A stretch of 64,000 bases of DNA from the NCBI GenBank assembly GCA_045124055.1, contig JBGVKZ010000011.1, positions 195,092 to 259,091 of the forward strand, in the 5' to 3' direction. Shown here one piece after another: positions 28,404 to 38,108 of the stretch. This DNA is from CALZKI01 sp045124055 (GTDB lineage Bacteria > Bacillota > Clostridia > Lachnospirales > Lachnospiraceae). A model generated the notes under the pieces. The model had not been told where the DNA came from and did no database searches. It was given only the letters and a program-made list of their open reading frames with translations. The translations under genes and the position numbers were made by a program. Positions within the stretch are counted from its first letter, which is position 1; each line of letters opens with the position of its first letter.

Positions 28404-30125
28404 ATGAGTTACATGGAACAATTTAATTTTTGGGTAGAAGACTCTTACTTCGATGAAGAAACAAAAAAAGAACTTCTTGCCATTAAAGACAATGAAAAAG
28501 AAATCGAAGACCGTTTTTACAAAGAATTAGAATTTGGTACAGGTGGACTTCGTGGTGTTATCGGTGCAGGTACAAACCGTATGAACATCTACACTGTTAG
28601 AAAAGCTACACAGGGTCTTGCTAATTATATCTTAAAACAGGGCGGTAGCGAAAAAGGAATTGCCATTGCATACGATTCAAGACGTATGTCACCTGAATTT
28701 GCAGATGAAGCAGCTCTTTGTATGGCAGCTAATGGAATCAAAGCTTACGTTTTTGATGCGTTAAGACCAACACCGGAATTGTCTTTTGCAATTCGTAAAT
28801 TAGGTTGTATTTCAGGTATTGTTGTAACAGCCAGCCACAACCCACCAGAATACAATGGTTACAAAGTATATTGGGAAGATGGTGCACAGGTTACAGCACC
28901 AAAGGATAAAGAAATCATTACAGAAGTTAAAAATGTAACAGATTATCATACTGTAAAAACTATGGATAAAGAAGAAGCTATCAAAGCAGGTCTTTACAAC
29001 GTGATTGGTAAAGAAATCGATGATGCTTATATGGTAGAACTAAAAAAACAGATTATCCACCCAGAAATCATTGAAGAAGTAGCAAATGATATTAAAATCG
29101 TTTATTCCCCATTCAATGGTACAGGTAATGTTCCAGTTAGAAGAATTCTTTCTGAACTTGGATTCAAGAATGTGTATGTAGTAAAAGAACAGGAAATGCC
29201 AGACCCGAACTTTACTACTTTGGAATATCCAAATCCAGAAGACCCAAAAGCTTTTACTTTGGCTCTTAAATTAGCAAAAGAAGTTGATGCAGACGTTGTG
29301 CTTGCAACAGACCCAGATGCTGACCGTCTTGGTATTTATGCAAAAGATACAAAAACAGGCGAATATGTTTCCTTTACAGGAAATATGTCAGGTATGTTAA
29401 TTGCGGAATACATCTTACGTGAAAGATGTGCCACAAAGACTATGCCTGAAAATCCTGCACTTGTTAAAACAATCGTTACAACAAACTTAGCAGACCAGAT
29501 GACAAAAGAATATGGCGTAAAACTTATCGAAGTATTAACAGGATTTAAGTTCATTGGCGAACAGATTAAATTATTTGAACAGACAGGCTCTAATAACTAT
29601 GTATTCGGTTTGGAAGAAAGTTATGGTTGTCTCGCCGGTACACACGCAAGAGATAAAGACGCTGTTGTAGCTGTTATGTGTCTTTGTGAAGTGGCTGCTT
29701 GGTGCAAAAAACAGGGCATCACACTTTGGGACCAGATGATTAACTTATATGAAAAATATGGTTATTTCAAAGAAGACCAATATGCAATTACTTTAAAGGG
29801 TATTGAAGGCTCTAAACAGATTGAAGAAATGATGAACAAGCTCCGTCAAAACCCACCAAAACAGTTTGGTGACTTGAAAGTTGTAGAATTCCGTGATTAC
29901 AAATCTGGTAAAACTATTAACAATGAAACTGGTGTGGAAGGCAGCACAAATCTTCCTGAATCAAACGTATTATACTTCGATTTAACAAACGATTCATGGT
30001 GCTGTGCTCGTCCATCAGGTACAGAACCAAAAATCAAATTCTATATGGGCGTGAAAGGTGAAAACTTAGAAGACGCTGCCAAGAAAGTAGAAAAATTGAC
30101 AGAAGACTTAAAAGCTCAGATTTAA
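28404..30125 (+). CDS. Alpha-phosphosugar mutase (phosphoglucomutase/phosphomannomutase type)
   Basis: The 573-residue enzyme carries the complete alpha-D-phosphohexomutase set: FGTGGLRGVIGAGTNRMN, catalytic phosphoserine loop TASHNPPEYNGYK, metal-binding DPDADRLG, sugar-binding EESYG, and phosphate-binding RPSGTEPKIKFY. The likely role is interconversion of glucose-6-phosphate and glucose-1-phosphate, supplying RfbA. Its codon choice (many CTT, GGT and AAA codons) and strong AGGAGG site suggest higher expression than neighbouring glycosyltransferases. It is followed by a hairpin at 30154. Confidence 0.93.
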   Translation: MSYMEQFNFWVEDSYFDEETKKELLAIKDNEKEIEDRFYKELEFGTGGLRGVIGAGTNRMNIYTVRKATQGLANYILKQGGSEKGIAIAYDSRRMSPEFADEAALCMAANGIKAYVFDALRPTPELSFAIRKLGCISGIVVTASHNPPEYNGYKVYWEDGAQVTAPKDKEIITEVKNVTDYHTVKTMDKEEAIKAGLYNVIGKEIDDAYMVELKKQIIHPEIIEEVANDIKIVYSPFNGTGNVPVRRILSELGFKNVYVVKEQEMPDPNFTTLEYPNPEDPKAFTLALKLAKEVDADVVLATDPDADRLGIYAKDTKTGEYVSFTGNMSGMLIAEYILRERCATKTMPENPALVKTIVTTNLADQMTKEYGVKLIEVLTGFKFIGEQIKLFEQTGSNNYVFGLEESYGCLAGTHARDKDAVVAVMCLCEVAAWCKKQGITLWDQMINLYEKYGYFKEDQYAITLKGIEGSKQIEEMMNKLRQNPPKQFGDLKVVEFRDYKSGKTINNETGVEGSTNLPESNVLYFDLTNDSWCCARPSGTEPKIKFYMGVKGENLEDAAKKVEKLTEDLKAQI

Positions 30126-30153
30126 TTGTAAATAAAAACAAAAAATGTATTAG

Positions 30154-30180
30154 GCAGTCGTCCAGATTCTGGGCGACTGC
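30154..30180 (+). terminator. Hairpin after the phosphosugar mutase gene
   Basis: GCAGTCGTCC and GGGCGACTGC pair over 10 bp (one G-U) around AGATTCT. Only a short TTGG follows, so termination may be partial and allow read-through into the GT2 gene at 30207. Confidence 0.55.
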
Positions 30181-30206
30181 TTGGTATAAGAAGGGAATTT
30201 CGGTAA

Positions 30207-31574
30207 ATGTCTTTAAAAAGTAATATCACAAAAGCAATACGATATTTGAAGAAAAATGGCATAAGACATACAGTATACGCGGGCGTGGAACGGGTCTTTT
30301 TCCCATATTATAAAGACTATACCTATCTTTCGCCCTCTAAGGAAGAACTAATAAAACAAAGAAAGACAAAATTTTCCCAGAATAGATTATTTAGTATTGT
30401 TGTTCCCACCTATGAGACAAAGGAAGCCCATTTAAAAGAAATGATAGAGTCTGTTTTAATGCAGAGCTATGAAAACTTTGAATTGATTCTAGCAGATGCC
30501 AGTCAGTCAGATACGGTTGAAAAGGTCGTAAAACTATATCAGGACACTAGAATTGTATACAAAAAACTTGATGAGAATTTGGGCATTTCTGATAATACCA
30601 ACGTCGGAATTTGTCTGGCAAAAGGGGACTATATTGGTCTTTTGGACCATGATGATTTATTAACCTATGATGCACTTTATGAAGTTATGTGCAAAATTGA
30701 AGAAGAAAAAAAATCCGGAAAAGATGCAATGATTATTTTTTCCGATGAAGATAAATGTAATGAAGATGGAAGTTACTTTTTTGAACCCCATTTTAAGATG
30801 GATTATAATAAAGAACTTCTTTTTACCAACAACTATATTTGCCATTTCCTTGTAACTAAGGCAGAGCTTATGAAGGAACTAATGCTCAGGCAGGAATTTG
30901 ATGGAGCTCAGGACTTTGACTTTATTTTAAGAGCAACAGCCTGTATAAATCGCCAGATTAGTGAAGGAAAACAGGTGACTATCAGTCATATTTCCAAAGT
31001 ACTTTATCACTGGCGTTGTCACGAAAATTCCACAGCCGAAAATCCGGAAAGCAAGATGTATGCCTATGAAGCCGGAAAAAGAGCTACTTGTTGGGCGATG
31101 AAGCAAGAAGGCAGAAACGTAGAAATGACCCACGAAAAGCACCTGGGATTTTATCGTGCCAAGGTGGAAACGAAAGAGAACTTATTCAAAGAAAATAAAA
31201 AACTTGCCTGTATTGGCGGTGCAATCTATCAAAAAGGAAAGATAGTAGGGGGGGCAATGACCCGTGATGGTGAAGTGACATATGCCGGTTTACATAAAGG
31301 GTTTAGCGGCTATATGAATCGGGCCAATCTAATGCAAAATGCAGAGGCTTTGGACCTACGAAATATCATTGTCAGAGAAGAATTGCAGAGTGTTTTTGAA
31401 GAAATTACACAGTTACCTTATGTAAAAAAAAGTCAAAAGGACAACATTTTTGATTACAAAAAGGCATTAAAAGAAGCAGGAAAAAAAGAACCAGTGGATT
31501 TTCCAGCACTTTCTTTGGTATTTTGTGAGAAACTGAAAAAAATGGGATATGAAATAATCTATTGGGAAACCTAA
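30207..31574 (+). CDS. GT2 family glycosyltransferase
   Basis: The 455-residue protein has a GT2 domain at about residues 60-290: FSIVVPTYETKEAHLKEM, ELILADASQSD and GLLDHDDLLTYDAL, where DHDD is the metal-binding site. The N-terminus is short and basic. It resembles the first domain of the dual GT2 enzyme at 26363 (shared GISxNTN and DHDD patterns), so the two are probably related. The C-terminal part (about 320-455) is not recognised. It probably adds one sugar during assembly of the exported polymer. Confidence 0.85.
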   Translation: MSLKSNITKAIRYLKKNGIRHTVYAGVERVFFPYYKDYTYLSPSKEELIKQRKTKFSQNRLFSIVVPTYETKEAHLKEMIESVLMQSYENFELILADASQSDTVEKVVKLYQDTRIVYKKLDENLGISDNTNVGICLAKGDYIGLLDHDDLLTYDALYEVMCKIEEEKKSGKDAMIIFSDEDKCNEDGSYFFEPHFKMDYNKELLFTNNYICHFLVTKAELMKELMLRQEFDGAQDFDFILRATACINRQISEGKQVTISHISKVLYHWRCHENSTAENPESKMYAYEAGKRATCWAMKQEGRNVEMTHEKHLGFYRAKVETKENLFKENKKLACIGGAIYQKGKIVGGAMTRDGEVTYAGLHKGFSGYMNRANLMQNAEALDLRNIIVREELQSVFEEITQLPYVKKSQKDNIFDYKKALKEAGKKEPVDFPALSLVFCEKLKKMGYEIIYWET

Positions 31575-31585
31575 AGGAGTAGAGT

Positions 31586-32572
31586 ATGACAAAAAACAGT
31601 ACCGCAAAAAGTACGGTTATCATACCAAATTATAATGGAATTGCATATATAGAAGACTGCCTTGCATCACTTCTTGCAAAAAATGAGGGGAGGCCATTTT
31701 CTGTGATTGTTGTGGATAACCATTCCACAGACGGCAGCAAAGAGCTGGTTTTGGAGAAATTTCCGCAGGTAAAATTGATTGCCTTTGAAGAAAATACCGG
31801 ATTTTGCAAAGCTGTAAATGCAGGAATTCTTGCATCAGACACAGACTACGTGATTTTATTAAATAATGATACCACAGTAGAAGAAGGTTTTATAACTTCC
31901 TTGGAGAAGGCGATAGAAAAATATCCCCGTGCATTTTCCGTTGGGGCGAAAATGGTGGATATGAAAAACCCGCAACTTTTAGATGATGCAGGGGATTTTT
32001 ACTGTGCACTTGGTTGGGCATTTGCCAGAGGAAAAGGAAAAGCAGCAGACAAATATACGAAGGAAACGGAAGTTTTTTCTGCCTGTGCAGGTGCCGCCAT
32101 CTATAAAAGAGATATTTTTGACAAAATTGGACTTTTTGATGAAACGCACTTTGCCTATTTGGAGGATTTGGATATTGGCTATCGGGCGAAAATCTATGGA
32201 TATCGCAATTATTTTACACCGGATGCAGTCGTATACCACGCAGGAAGTGCGGCTTCCGGGTCTAAATATAACGAATTTAAAGTGAATCTATCTTCCCAAA
32301 ATAGTGTCTATGTGATTTATAAAAATATGCCGCTTTTACAACAAATATTAAATGTGCCATTTTTTCTAGTGGGTTATTTGGTGAAATGGTTGTTTTTTGT
32401 AAGAAAGCATATGGGAAAGATTTATGCTGTGGGAGTCCTTGCTGGCATACGGAGAAATTATACAAAAGATGCCAGAAATCACAAAATAAAATTTAAAATG
32501 TCACATTTTTGTAACTATTTTATGATTCAGTTACAACTGTGGAAAAGCTTGGTTTTACGGTTTTTTTACTAA
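31586..32572 (+). CDS. GT2 glycosyltransferase, rhamnosyltransferase-like (WbbL/RfbF type)
   Basis: The 328-residue protein has STVIIPNYNGIAYIEDCL, VIVVDNHSTDGSKELV, EENTGFCKAVNAGI, LLNNDTTVEEGF and YLEDLDIGYRAKIYG, the pattern of WbbL-like rhamnosyltransferases. A hydrophobic C-terminal segment (FFLVGYLVKWLFFVRK) may bind the membrane. dTDP-rhamnose precursor genes in the same locus fit a rhamnosyl donor. AAAGGAG precedes ATG 31586. It is the last gene before the promoter of the WbaP/LCP unit. Confidence 0.85.
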   Translation: MTKNSTAKSTVIIPNYNGIAYIEDCLASLLAKNEGRPFSVIVVDNHSTDGSKELVLEKFPQVKLIAFEENTGFCKAVNAGILASDTDYVILLNNDTTVEEGFITSLEKAIEKYPRAFSVGAKMVDMKNPQLLDDAGDFYCALGWAFARGKGKAADKYTKETEVFSACAGAAIYKRDIFDKIGLFDETHFAYLEDLDIGYRAKIYGYRNYFTPDAVVYHAGSAASGSKYNEFKVNLSSQNSVYVIYKNMPLLQQILNVPFFLVGYLVKWLFFVRKHMGKIYAVGVLAGIRRNYTKDARNHKIKFKMSHFCNYFMIQLQLWKSLVLRFFY

Positions 32573-32587
32573 AATGTTACAAAAGAA

Positions 32588-32652
32588 TTAAGAAGTTCTT
32601 AAGAAATAAAAAACAGTTTTGGGTTGTGCTTTTTGTAATAATATTGTAAAAT
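32588..32652 (+). promoter_or_regulatory. Palindrome plus promoter upstream of the glycosylphosphotransferase gene
   Basis: A perfect 7-1-7 palindrome, TTAAGAA-G-TTCTTAA, lies at 32588-32602. A promoter follows: TTGTGC at 32624-32629, a 17-bp spacer and TAAAAT at 32647-32652. The palindrome sits just upstream of the -35 box, as expected for an activator or repressor site. The spacing indicates that the transferase and LCP genes can be transcribed separately. Confidence 0.6.
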
Positions 32653-32679
32653 GTTACTTAGTGCATAAGAAGGTGAAAT

Positions 32680-34155
32680 ATGATTAAGGACAACCAAAAG
32701 TATTTTAATCGAATACAAGTACTCTTAGATGCAGTAATTGTAGTATTTTCATATGTATTAGCGTGGTATTTGAAATTCCGAGTACTTGCAGATGAAATTG
32801 GAGTAAGCGTTGTTACAGAGGTCTTTGACGCTGTTCAAGGAAAATTCCAACTTTATGTAGATGTGAATACAGCGATTGGTGCATTGTCAATGAGACAATA
32901 CTTCAATATGCTTTACTTTATAGTGCCGGGGTATGTGATTTTATATTATATGTTCCATTTGTATACTTCAAAGAGGGATACACGTACCTGGTATGAAATC
33001 AGTAGTATTGTTATGTCGAATGTGGTGGGAATCGGCTGTTTTATGGTAGTTCAGTACTTATTAAAACAGATGCACTTTTCCCGAGAAATGCTTTTTCTGT
33101 TCGTCGTTTTGAATATACTGTTTATGGTGATTAGCCGAAGTATGATTCATCATATTTTGCGAACCTTGAGAAAAAGAGGATATAACCTAAAGCATATTAT
33201 TTTAGTGGGATATTCCAGAGCTTGTGAAGAATACATTGATCGTATTATGGCGAATCCTCAGTGGGGATATGTTGTATGCGGGATTTTAGATGATAAAGTA
33301 CCAAGAGGTACAGTTTATAAGGGAGTAAAGGTTTTAGGAGAGATTGATAATCTTCTGATTATTTTGCCGGAAAATAAAATGGATGAAATTGCCATTACCT
33401 TATCTTTGGCGGATTATGACAGACTGGAACAGCTGGTTGACTGGTGTGAAAAGTCTGGTGTGCATACGAAATTTATTCCTGATTATAATAGTTTAATACC
33501 AAGTAAACCTTATACAGAAGACATTTTAGGTCTTCCGGTTATCAATATAAGGTATGTACCACTTACGAATACGATTAACTGGTGGTTAAAACGTTTTGTA
33601 GATTTTTTTGGAGCTTTGTTTGCGTTGATTATTGCATCACCTGTGATGATAGTTTCAGCTATTGCAATTAAAATGACAAGTACAGGGCCGATTATTTTTA
33701 GACAAGAGAGAATTGGTTTACATAATAAACCATTCCAAATGTATAAGTTTCGTTCTATGGTTCAGCAGACAGATGAAGAAGAAAAGAAAGGCTGGACTGT
33801 GAAAGATGACCCAAGGGTTACAAAAGTAGGAGCATTCTTAAGAAAGACAAGCTTAGATGAATTGCCCCAGCTTTTTAACATATTAAAGGGTGATATGAGT
33901 CTTGTAGGCCCACGCCCTGAAAGACCTCAATACGTGGAAAAATTTAAAGAAGAAATCCCACGTTATATGATCAAGCATCAGGTAAGACCCGGATTAACTG
34001 GCTGGGCACAGATACATGGATATCGAGGCGACACGTCTATTCGCAAGAGAGTCGAATATGACATTTATTACATTGAAAACTGGACATTCGGGTTAGATAT
34101 TAAGATATTGTTTTTAACCTTATTTACCGGTTTCATTAACAAAAATGCTTATTAA
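32680..34155 (+). CDS. Polyprenyl glycosylphosphotransferase (initiating sugar-phosphate transferase)
   Basis: The 491-residue protein has an N-terminal block of about four or five membrane helices and a CoA-binding-like domain (KHIILVGYSRACEEYIDR). The C-terminal bacterial sugar transferase domain (about residues 300-491) has IIFRQERIGLHNKPFQMYKF, KTSLDELPQLFNILKGDMSL, VGPRPERP and HQVRPGLTGWAQIHGY. This matches the WbaP/WcaJ/CpsE family, which transfers a sugar-1-phosphate to undecaprenyl phosphate to start polymer synthesis. It has its own promoter and is followed after 18 bp by an LCP ligase. Confidence 0.94.
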   Translation: MIKDNQKYFNRIQVLLDAVIVVFSYVLAWYLKFRVLADEIGVSVVTEVFDAVQGKFQLYVDVNTAIGALSMRQYFNMLYFIVPGYVILYYMFHLYTSKRDTRTWYEISSIVMSNVVGIGCFMVVQYLLKQMHFSREMLFLFVVLNILFMVISRSMIHHILRTLRKRGYNLKHIILVGYSRACEEYIDRIMANPQWGYVVCGILDDKVPRGTVYKGVKVLGEIDNLLIILPENKMDEIAITLSLADYDRLEQLVDWCEKSGVHTKFIPDYNSLIPSKPYTEDILGLPVINIRYVPLTNTINWWLKRFVDFFGALFALIIASPVMIVSAIAIKMTSTGPIIFRQERIGLHNKPFQMYKFRSMVQQTDEEEKKGWTVKDDPRVTKVGAFLRKTSLDELPQLFNILKGDMSLVGPRPERPQYVEKFKEEIPRYMIKHQVRPGLTGWAQIHGYRGDTSIRKRVEYDIYYIENWTFGLDIKILFLTLFTGFINKNAY

Positions 34156-34173
34156 CAAAGGTTGGGAGAAAGT

Positions 34174-35241
34174 ATGGCAAAAGAACAGACAACTCAGAAA
34201 AAAGGAAAAGGCAAAAAAAGTAAGACAAAAACACTCTTACTGATTTTGGAAGTTTTATTGTTGGTTGCAGCAGCATGTATTTTGATAGTTGTTATGAAAT
34301 TTGAAAAGACAAATACACGTGTGAATATCGATGTAGACGATTTATCCATTCACCCAAATGTTGCCAAAAATGAAACAATGAAGGGCTATCGTAATATTGC
34401 ACTCTTTGGTGTAGACTCTACGACTGGAGAATTGGAAAAGAAAACTCGAAGCGACACAATTATGATTGCTTCTATCAATGAAGAAACAAAAGAAGTAAGA
34501 CTTGTTTCCTTGTATCGTGATACCTTCTTAAATTTAGGTAATGATACCTATACAAAATGTAACGCTGCATATCAGAAGGGTGGTCCTGAACAGGCAATCC
34601 AGATGTTAAATACAAACCTTGACTTAGATATTGAAGATTTCGTTACAGTAGGTTTCAAAGGCTTAAAAGATGTTGTAGATGCTCTTGGTGGTGTAGAAAT
34701 CGAAATTACACAGGGTGAAATTTCTCACTTAAATAACTATCAGTATTCTATGGCAGAAGATATGAAAATTGAGTACACACCTGTAAAAGAACCAGGGGTA
34801 CAGACTTTGAATGGTTTACAGGCAGTTGCTTATTGTCGTATCCGTCAGATTGGTAACGATTTCCAGCGTACAGAAAGACAAAGAACTGTACTTACACAGA
34901 TTTCAGAAAAAGCAAAAACTATGAGCGTAACACAGCTTAATGAAATTGCAACTACAGCATTTGAAGAAGTATATACTTCCTTAGAATTAGAAGAAATTTT
35001 AAGCTTAATTACTGAAATTTCTGAATACGAAATCATTGAAACAACAGGATTCCCACAGATGAATATGTTGACAACCGGTAACATCGGTTCTCATGGTAGC
35101 TGTGTTATTCCATTAGATTTGGCATCTAGCGTTTCTTGGTTACACGAATTTTTATTTGAAGAAGAAAATTATGAAGTATCTGAACAGGTACAGAGCAATA
35201 GCGATGAAGTAACAAGACGAACAAGTGCATATTTACAATAG
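34174..35241 (+). CDS. LytR-CpsA-Psr family cell-wall polymer ligase
   Basis: The 355-residue protein has a basic N-terminus, a membrane helix (about residues 18-40) and an LCP domain. Key motifs are NIALFGVDS, TRSDTIMIASINEET, LVSLYRDTFL, FKGLKDVVDALGGVEIEI and YCRIRQIGNDFQRTERQR, whose Arg and Asp residues bind the lipid pyrophosphate. LCP enzymes attach lipid-linked glycans to peptidoglycan outside the membrane. TTG 34162 is in frame, but ATG 34174 has GGGAG correctly spaced. A strong terminator follows at 35266. Confidence 0.94.
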   Translation: MAKEQTTQKKGKGKKSKTKTLLLILEVLLLVAAACILIVVMKFEKTNTRVNIDVDDLSIHPNVAKNETMKGYRNIALFGVDSTTGELEKKTRSDTIMIASINEETKEVRLVSLYRDTFLNLGNDTYTKCNAAYQKGGPEQAIQMLNTNLDLDIEDFVTVGFKGLKDVVDALGGVEIEITQGEISHLNNYQYSMAEDMKIEYTPVKEPGVQTLNGLQAVAYCRIRQIGNDFQRTERQRTVLTQISEKAKTMSVTQLNEIATTAFEEVYTSLELEEILSLITEISEYEIIETTGFPQMNMLTTGNIGSHGSCVIPLDLASSVSWLHEFLFEEENYEVSEQVQSNSDEVTRRTSAYLQ

Positions 35242-35265
35242 TAGCATTAGTAATATCAGCGATGA

Positions 35266-35290
35266 GGCTCGGAAATTCCGAGCCTTGTTT
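35266..35290 (+). terminator. Rho-independent terminator after the LCP gene
   Basis: GGCTCGGAA and TTCCGAGCC form a perfect 9-bp stem closed by a single A, followed by TTGTTTT. It ends the promoter-32624 unit, although the GT2 gene starts only about 30 bp later. Confidence 0.85.
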
Positions 35291-35317
35291 TACTTTATAA
35301 AAAGCACGGAGAAAATT

Positions 35318-36238
35318 ATGATAGATGTAGTGATTCCGGTATATAAGCCGGGAGAAGAACTGGCAGAGCTGCTTCGAAGATTAGAGAGGCAATCTTACAA
35401 ACTTCATAAAATCATTATTATGAATACTCAAAAAGAGTATTGGGACAATTATGTCATAGAGCATAAAGAGATAGAGAATTATGAAAACCTGGAGATTCAT
35501 CACGTGGCTAAGGCAGAATACGACCACGGAAATACGAGAAATCAAGGCATTTCTTATTCTAAGGCAGAATATATTCTTCTAATGACTCAAGATGCGACTC
35601 CATGTAATGAATTTTTGGTGGAAAAGTTACAAAAAGCTTTTGATAATCCACTTGTGGCAGTTGCCTATGGAAGACAGTTGCCAAGAAAAGATTGCAGGGA
35701 AGCAGAAAAATATACCAGAAGTTTTAATTATCCAAAGGAGTCCAGAATCAAAACTGAAAAGGATTTGGAAACTTTGGGCATAAAAGCCTTTTTTTGTTCC
35801 AATGTTTGTGCTATGTATAAAAGAGAGGTTTTTGAATCTTTAGGCGGCTTTACAAAGAAGACCATTTTTAATGAAGATATGATTTTTGCAGGTAATGCTA
35901 TTAAAAGTGGATACGCCATTGCTTATATGGCAGAAGCAGAAGTGATTCATTCGCATAATTATGGTAATATGGAACAGTTTCACAGAAATTTTGACTTGGG
36001 GGTATCTCAAAAAGAGCACCCAGAGGTGTTTGAAGGTATTAAGTCGGAGTCAGAGGGCGTTAGGCTGGTGAAAAAGACGGCTGCACATTTGTGGAAAAGT
36101 AAACACAAAATGCAGATTTTTCCTATGCTTATACAAAGTGGTTTTAAATGGATAGGATACAGGTTGGGGAAAAATTACACTAAACTTTCTAAAAGCTTTG
36201 TGATAAAATGTTCTATGAATAAATCTTATTGGCAATAA
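35318..36238 (+). CDS. GT2 glycosyltransferase, rhamnosyltransferase-like
   Basis: This roughly 306-residue protein has IDVVIPVYKPGEELAELL, KAEYDHGNTRNQGI, LLMTQDATPCN (the aspartate of the metal site) and FNEDMIFAGNAI. The YDHGNTRN block is typical of RfbF/RfbN-like rhamnosyltransferases. The frame extends to 35225 through the terminator region, but ATG 35318 has GGAG six bases upstream and starts at the first GT2 strand, so it is chosen. The stop lies directly before glmS, suggesting co-transcription. Confidence 0.85.
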   Translation: MIDVVIPVYKPGEELAELLRRLERQSYKLHKIIIMNTQKEYWDNYVIEHKEIENYENLEIHHVAKAEYDHGNTRNQGISYSKAEYILLMTQDATPCNEFLVEKLQKAFDNPLVAVAYGRQLPRKDCREAEKYTRSFNYPKESRIKTEKDLETLGIKAFFCSNVCAMYKREVFESLGGFTKKTIFNEDMIFAGNAIKSGYAIAYMAEAEVIHSHNYGNMEQFHRNFDLGVSQKEHPEVFEGIKSESEGVRLVKKTAAHLWKSKHKMQIFPMLIQSGFKWIGYRLGKNYTKLSKSFVIKCSMNKSYWQ

Positions 36239-36253
36239 ATGGAGGATAATACA

Positions 36254-38080
36254 GTGTGCGGAATTGTAGGATATATTGGATATAGTCAGGCAGCACCTAT
36301 TATTTTAGACGGATTAGGAAAACTGGAATATAGAGGATATGATTCAGCAGGAATGGCGATTTTTGATGGCGAAAAAATCAATATTCAAAAATCAGTGGGT
36401 AGATTGGCAGTTTTGGAAAATTTAACTCACGGTGGAGAGAATATGCCGGGAAACAGCGGTATTGGTCATACCAGATGGGCAACTCACGGAGCTCCAAATG
36501 ATGTGAATTCTCACCCACATTATAATGCAAAAGAAACCATAGCCGTAGTACACAACGGTATTATAGAAAATTATATCGCGTTAAAGAAAAAGCTGATAGC
36601 AAAAGGGTATGAGTTTAAATCAGAGACTGATACAGAAGTAATTGCACATATGCTGGATTACTATTATACCGGCAATCCTTTGGAAACGGTTACAAAGGTT
36701 TTACATCGAGTAGAAGGTTCTTATGCCTTTGGTATTATGTTTGCTGACCACCCAAATGAAATTTTTGCAGCAAGAAAGGGTAGTCCGTTAATCGTAGGGC
36801 AGAACAAAGATGGTTGCTTTATCGCCTCCGACGTACCGGCTATTTTGAAATATACAAGAAAAGTGTATTATGTCAATGATTATGAAGTGGTAAAACTTCA
36901 TGCGGACCATATGCATTTTTACACCGTGGACGAAGAAGAAATCGAAAAAGAAGCGGTGAATATAGAGTGGGATTCTAATGCAGCAGAAAAAGGCGGCTAC
37001 GAACATTTTATGTTAAAAGAAATGTATGAACAGCCAAAAACTGTATTAGATACTTTAAGTCCAAGAATCAAAAATGGGGATATCGTCATTGAAGAACTTG
37101 GAATGACAGATGAAGAATTAAAGGAAATTAAAAAGTTGTTTATTGTTGCCTGTGGTAGTGCGTACCACGCAGGCGTTACGGCAAAATATGTAATAGAAGG
37201 GCTTGCAAGAGTACCTGTGGAAGTGGATTTAGCCAGTGAATTCCGTTACAGAAATCCGATTTTGGAAGAAGGAACAATGGTAGTGGTTATTAGCCAGTCT
37301 GGAGAAACCGCGGATACTTTGGAAGCACTTCGTCAGGCAAAAACCAGAGGATTTCAGGTGCTTGGTATTGTCAATGTGGTAGGTAGTTCCATTGCCAGAG
37401 AAGCAGACAATGTTATGTATACCTGGGCAGGTCCGGAAATCGCAGTTGCTACCACAAAGGCTTATTCTGCACAGCTGGCGGCATTATATTTGTTGGCAAT
37501 GAAGCTTGGAAAAGTCAGAGGAAATATTTCCCAGAGTGAATTTAAAGAGATGCTGGAAGATTTAAAGAGACTTCCAGATCAGATAGAACTTTTATTGAGC
37601 CATAAAGTAAAGTTGCAGAAATTTGCCAATCGTTATATTGGTGCAAAAGATGTATTTTTCATTGGAAGGGGAATTGATTATGCAATTTCCCTGGAAGGTT
37701 CCTTAAAATTAAAAGAAATTTCCTATATTCATTCAGAGGCATATGCAGCAGGTGAATTGAAGCACGGGACAATTTCGTTAATTGAAGATGGTACCTTGGT
37801 AGCGGCAGTTTCCACACAGCCGGACCTTTATCAGAAAACAATTAGCAATATGGTAGAAGTAAAAGCCAGAGGTGCATTTGTTCTGGCAGTTACTTGTGAA
37901 GGAAATAAAGAGATTGAAAAAGCGGCAGATTATGTGGTATATATTCCAGAGACAAACCCATATTTTGCCAACTCACTTGCAATTATTCCATTGCAGTTAT
38001 TTAGTTACTATGTAGCTGTTGGAAAAGGTTGTGATGTGGATAAACCAAGAAACTTAGCAAAATCAGTTACGGTAGAGTAG
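36254..38080 (+). CDS. glmS: Glutamine--fructose-6-phosphate aminotransferase (isomerizing)
   Basis: The 608-residue enzyme starts at GTG 36254 so that the catalytic Cys directly follows Met (MCGIVGYIGY). GGAGG lies eight bases upstream, inside the apparent longer frame from 36239. The glutaminase domain has YRGYDSAG and GHTRWATHG. The two SIS domains follow, with VACGSAYHAG, ISQSGETADT, GRGIDYAISLEGSLKLKEIS, and the C-terminal KPRNLAKSVTVE. It makes glucosamine-6-phosphate, the entry to peptidoglycan and amino-sugar synthesis. No glmS ribozyme fits, because the preceding gene ends right before it. Confidence 0.97.
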   Translation: MCGIVGYIGYSQAAPIILDGLGKLEYRGYDSAGMAIFDGEKINIQKSVGRLAVLENLTHGGENMPGNSGIGHTRWATHGAPNDVNSHPHYNAKETIAVVHNGIIENYIALKKKLIAKGYEFKSETDTEVIAHMLDYYYTGNPLETVTKVLHRVEGSYAFGIMFADHPNEIFAARKGSPLIVGQNKDGCFIASDVPAILKYTRKVYYVNDYEVVKLHADHMHFYTVDEEEIEKEAVNIEWDSNAAEKGGYEHFMLKEMYEQPKTVLDTLSPRIKNGDIVIEELGMTDEELKEIKKLFIVACGSAYHAGVTAKYVIEGLARVPVEVDLASEFRYRNPILEEGTMVVVISQSGETADTLEALRQAKTRGFQVLGIVNVVGSSIAREADNVMYTWAGPEIAVATTKAYSAQLAALYLLAMKLGKVRGNISQSEFKEMLEDLKRLPDQIELLLSHKVKLQKFANRYIGAKDVFFIGRGIDYAISLEGSLKLKEISYIHSEAYAAGELKHGTISLIEDGTLVAAVSTQPDLYQKTISNMVEVKARGAFVLAVTCEGNKEIEKAADYVVYIPETNPYFANSLAIIPLQLFSYYVAVGKGCDVDKPRNLAKSVTVE

Positions 38081-38108
38081 GGCTGCTAGTGAAAAGAGGT
38101 AGTTTACG

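Noticed and set aside
36100..36253. A glmS ribozyme before glmS.
   Set aside because: The preceding GT2 gene runs to within 16 bp of the glmS start, leaving no space for a ribozyme.
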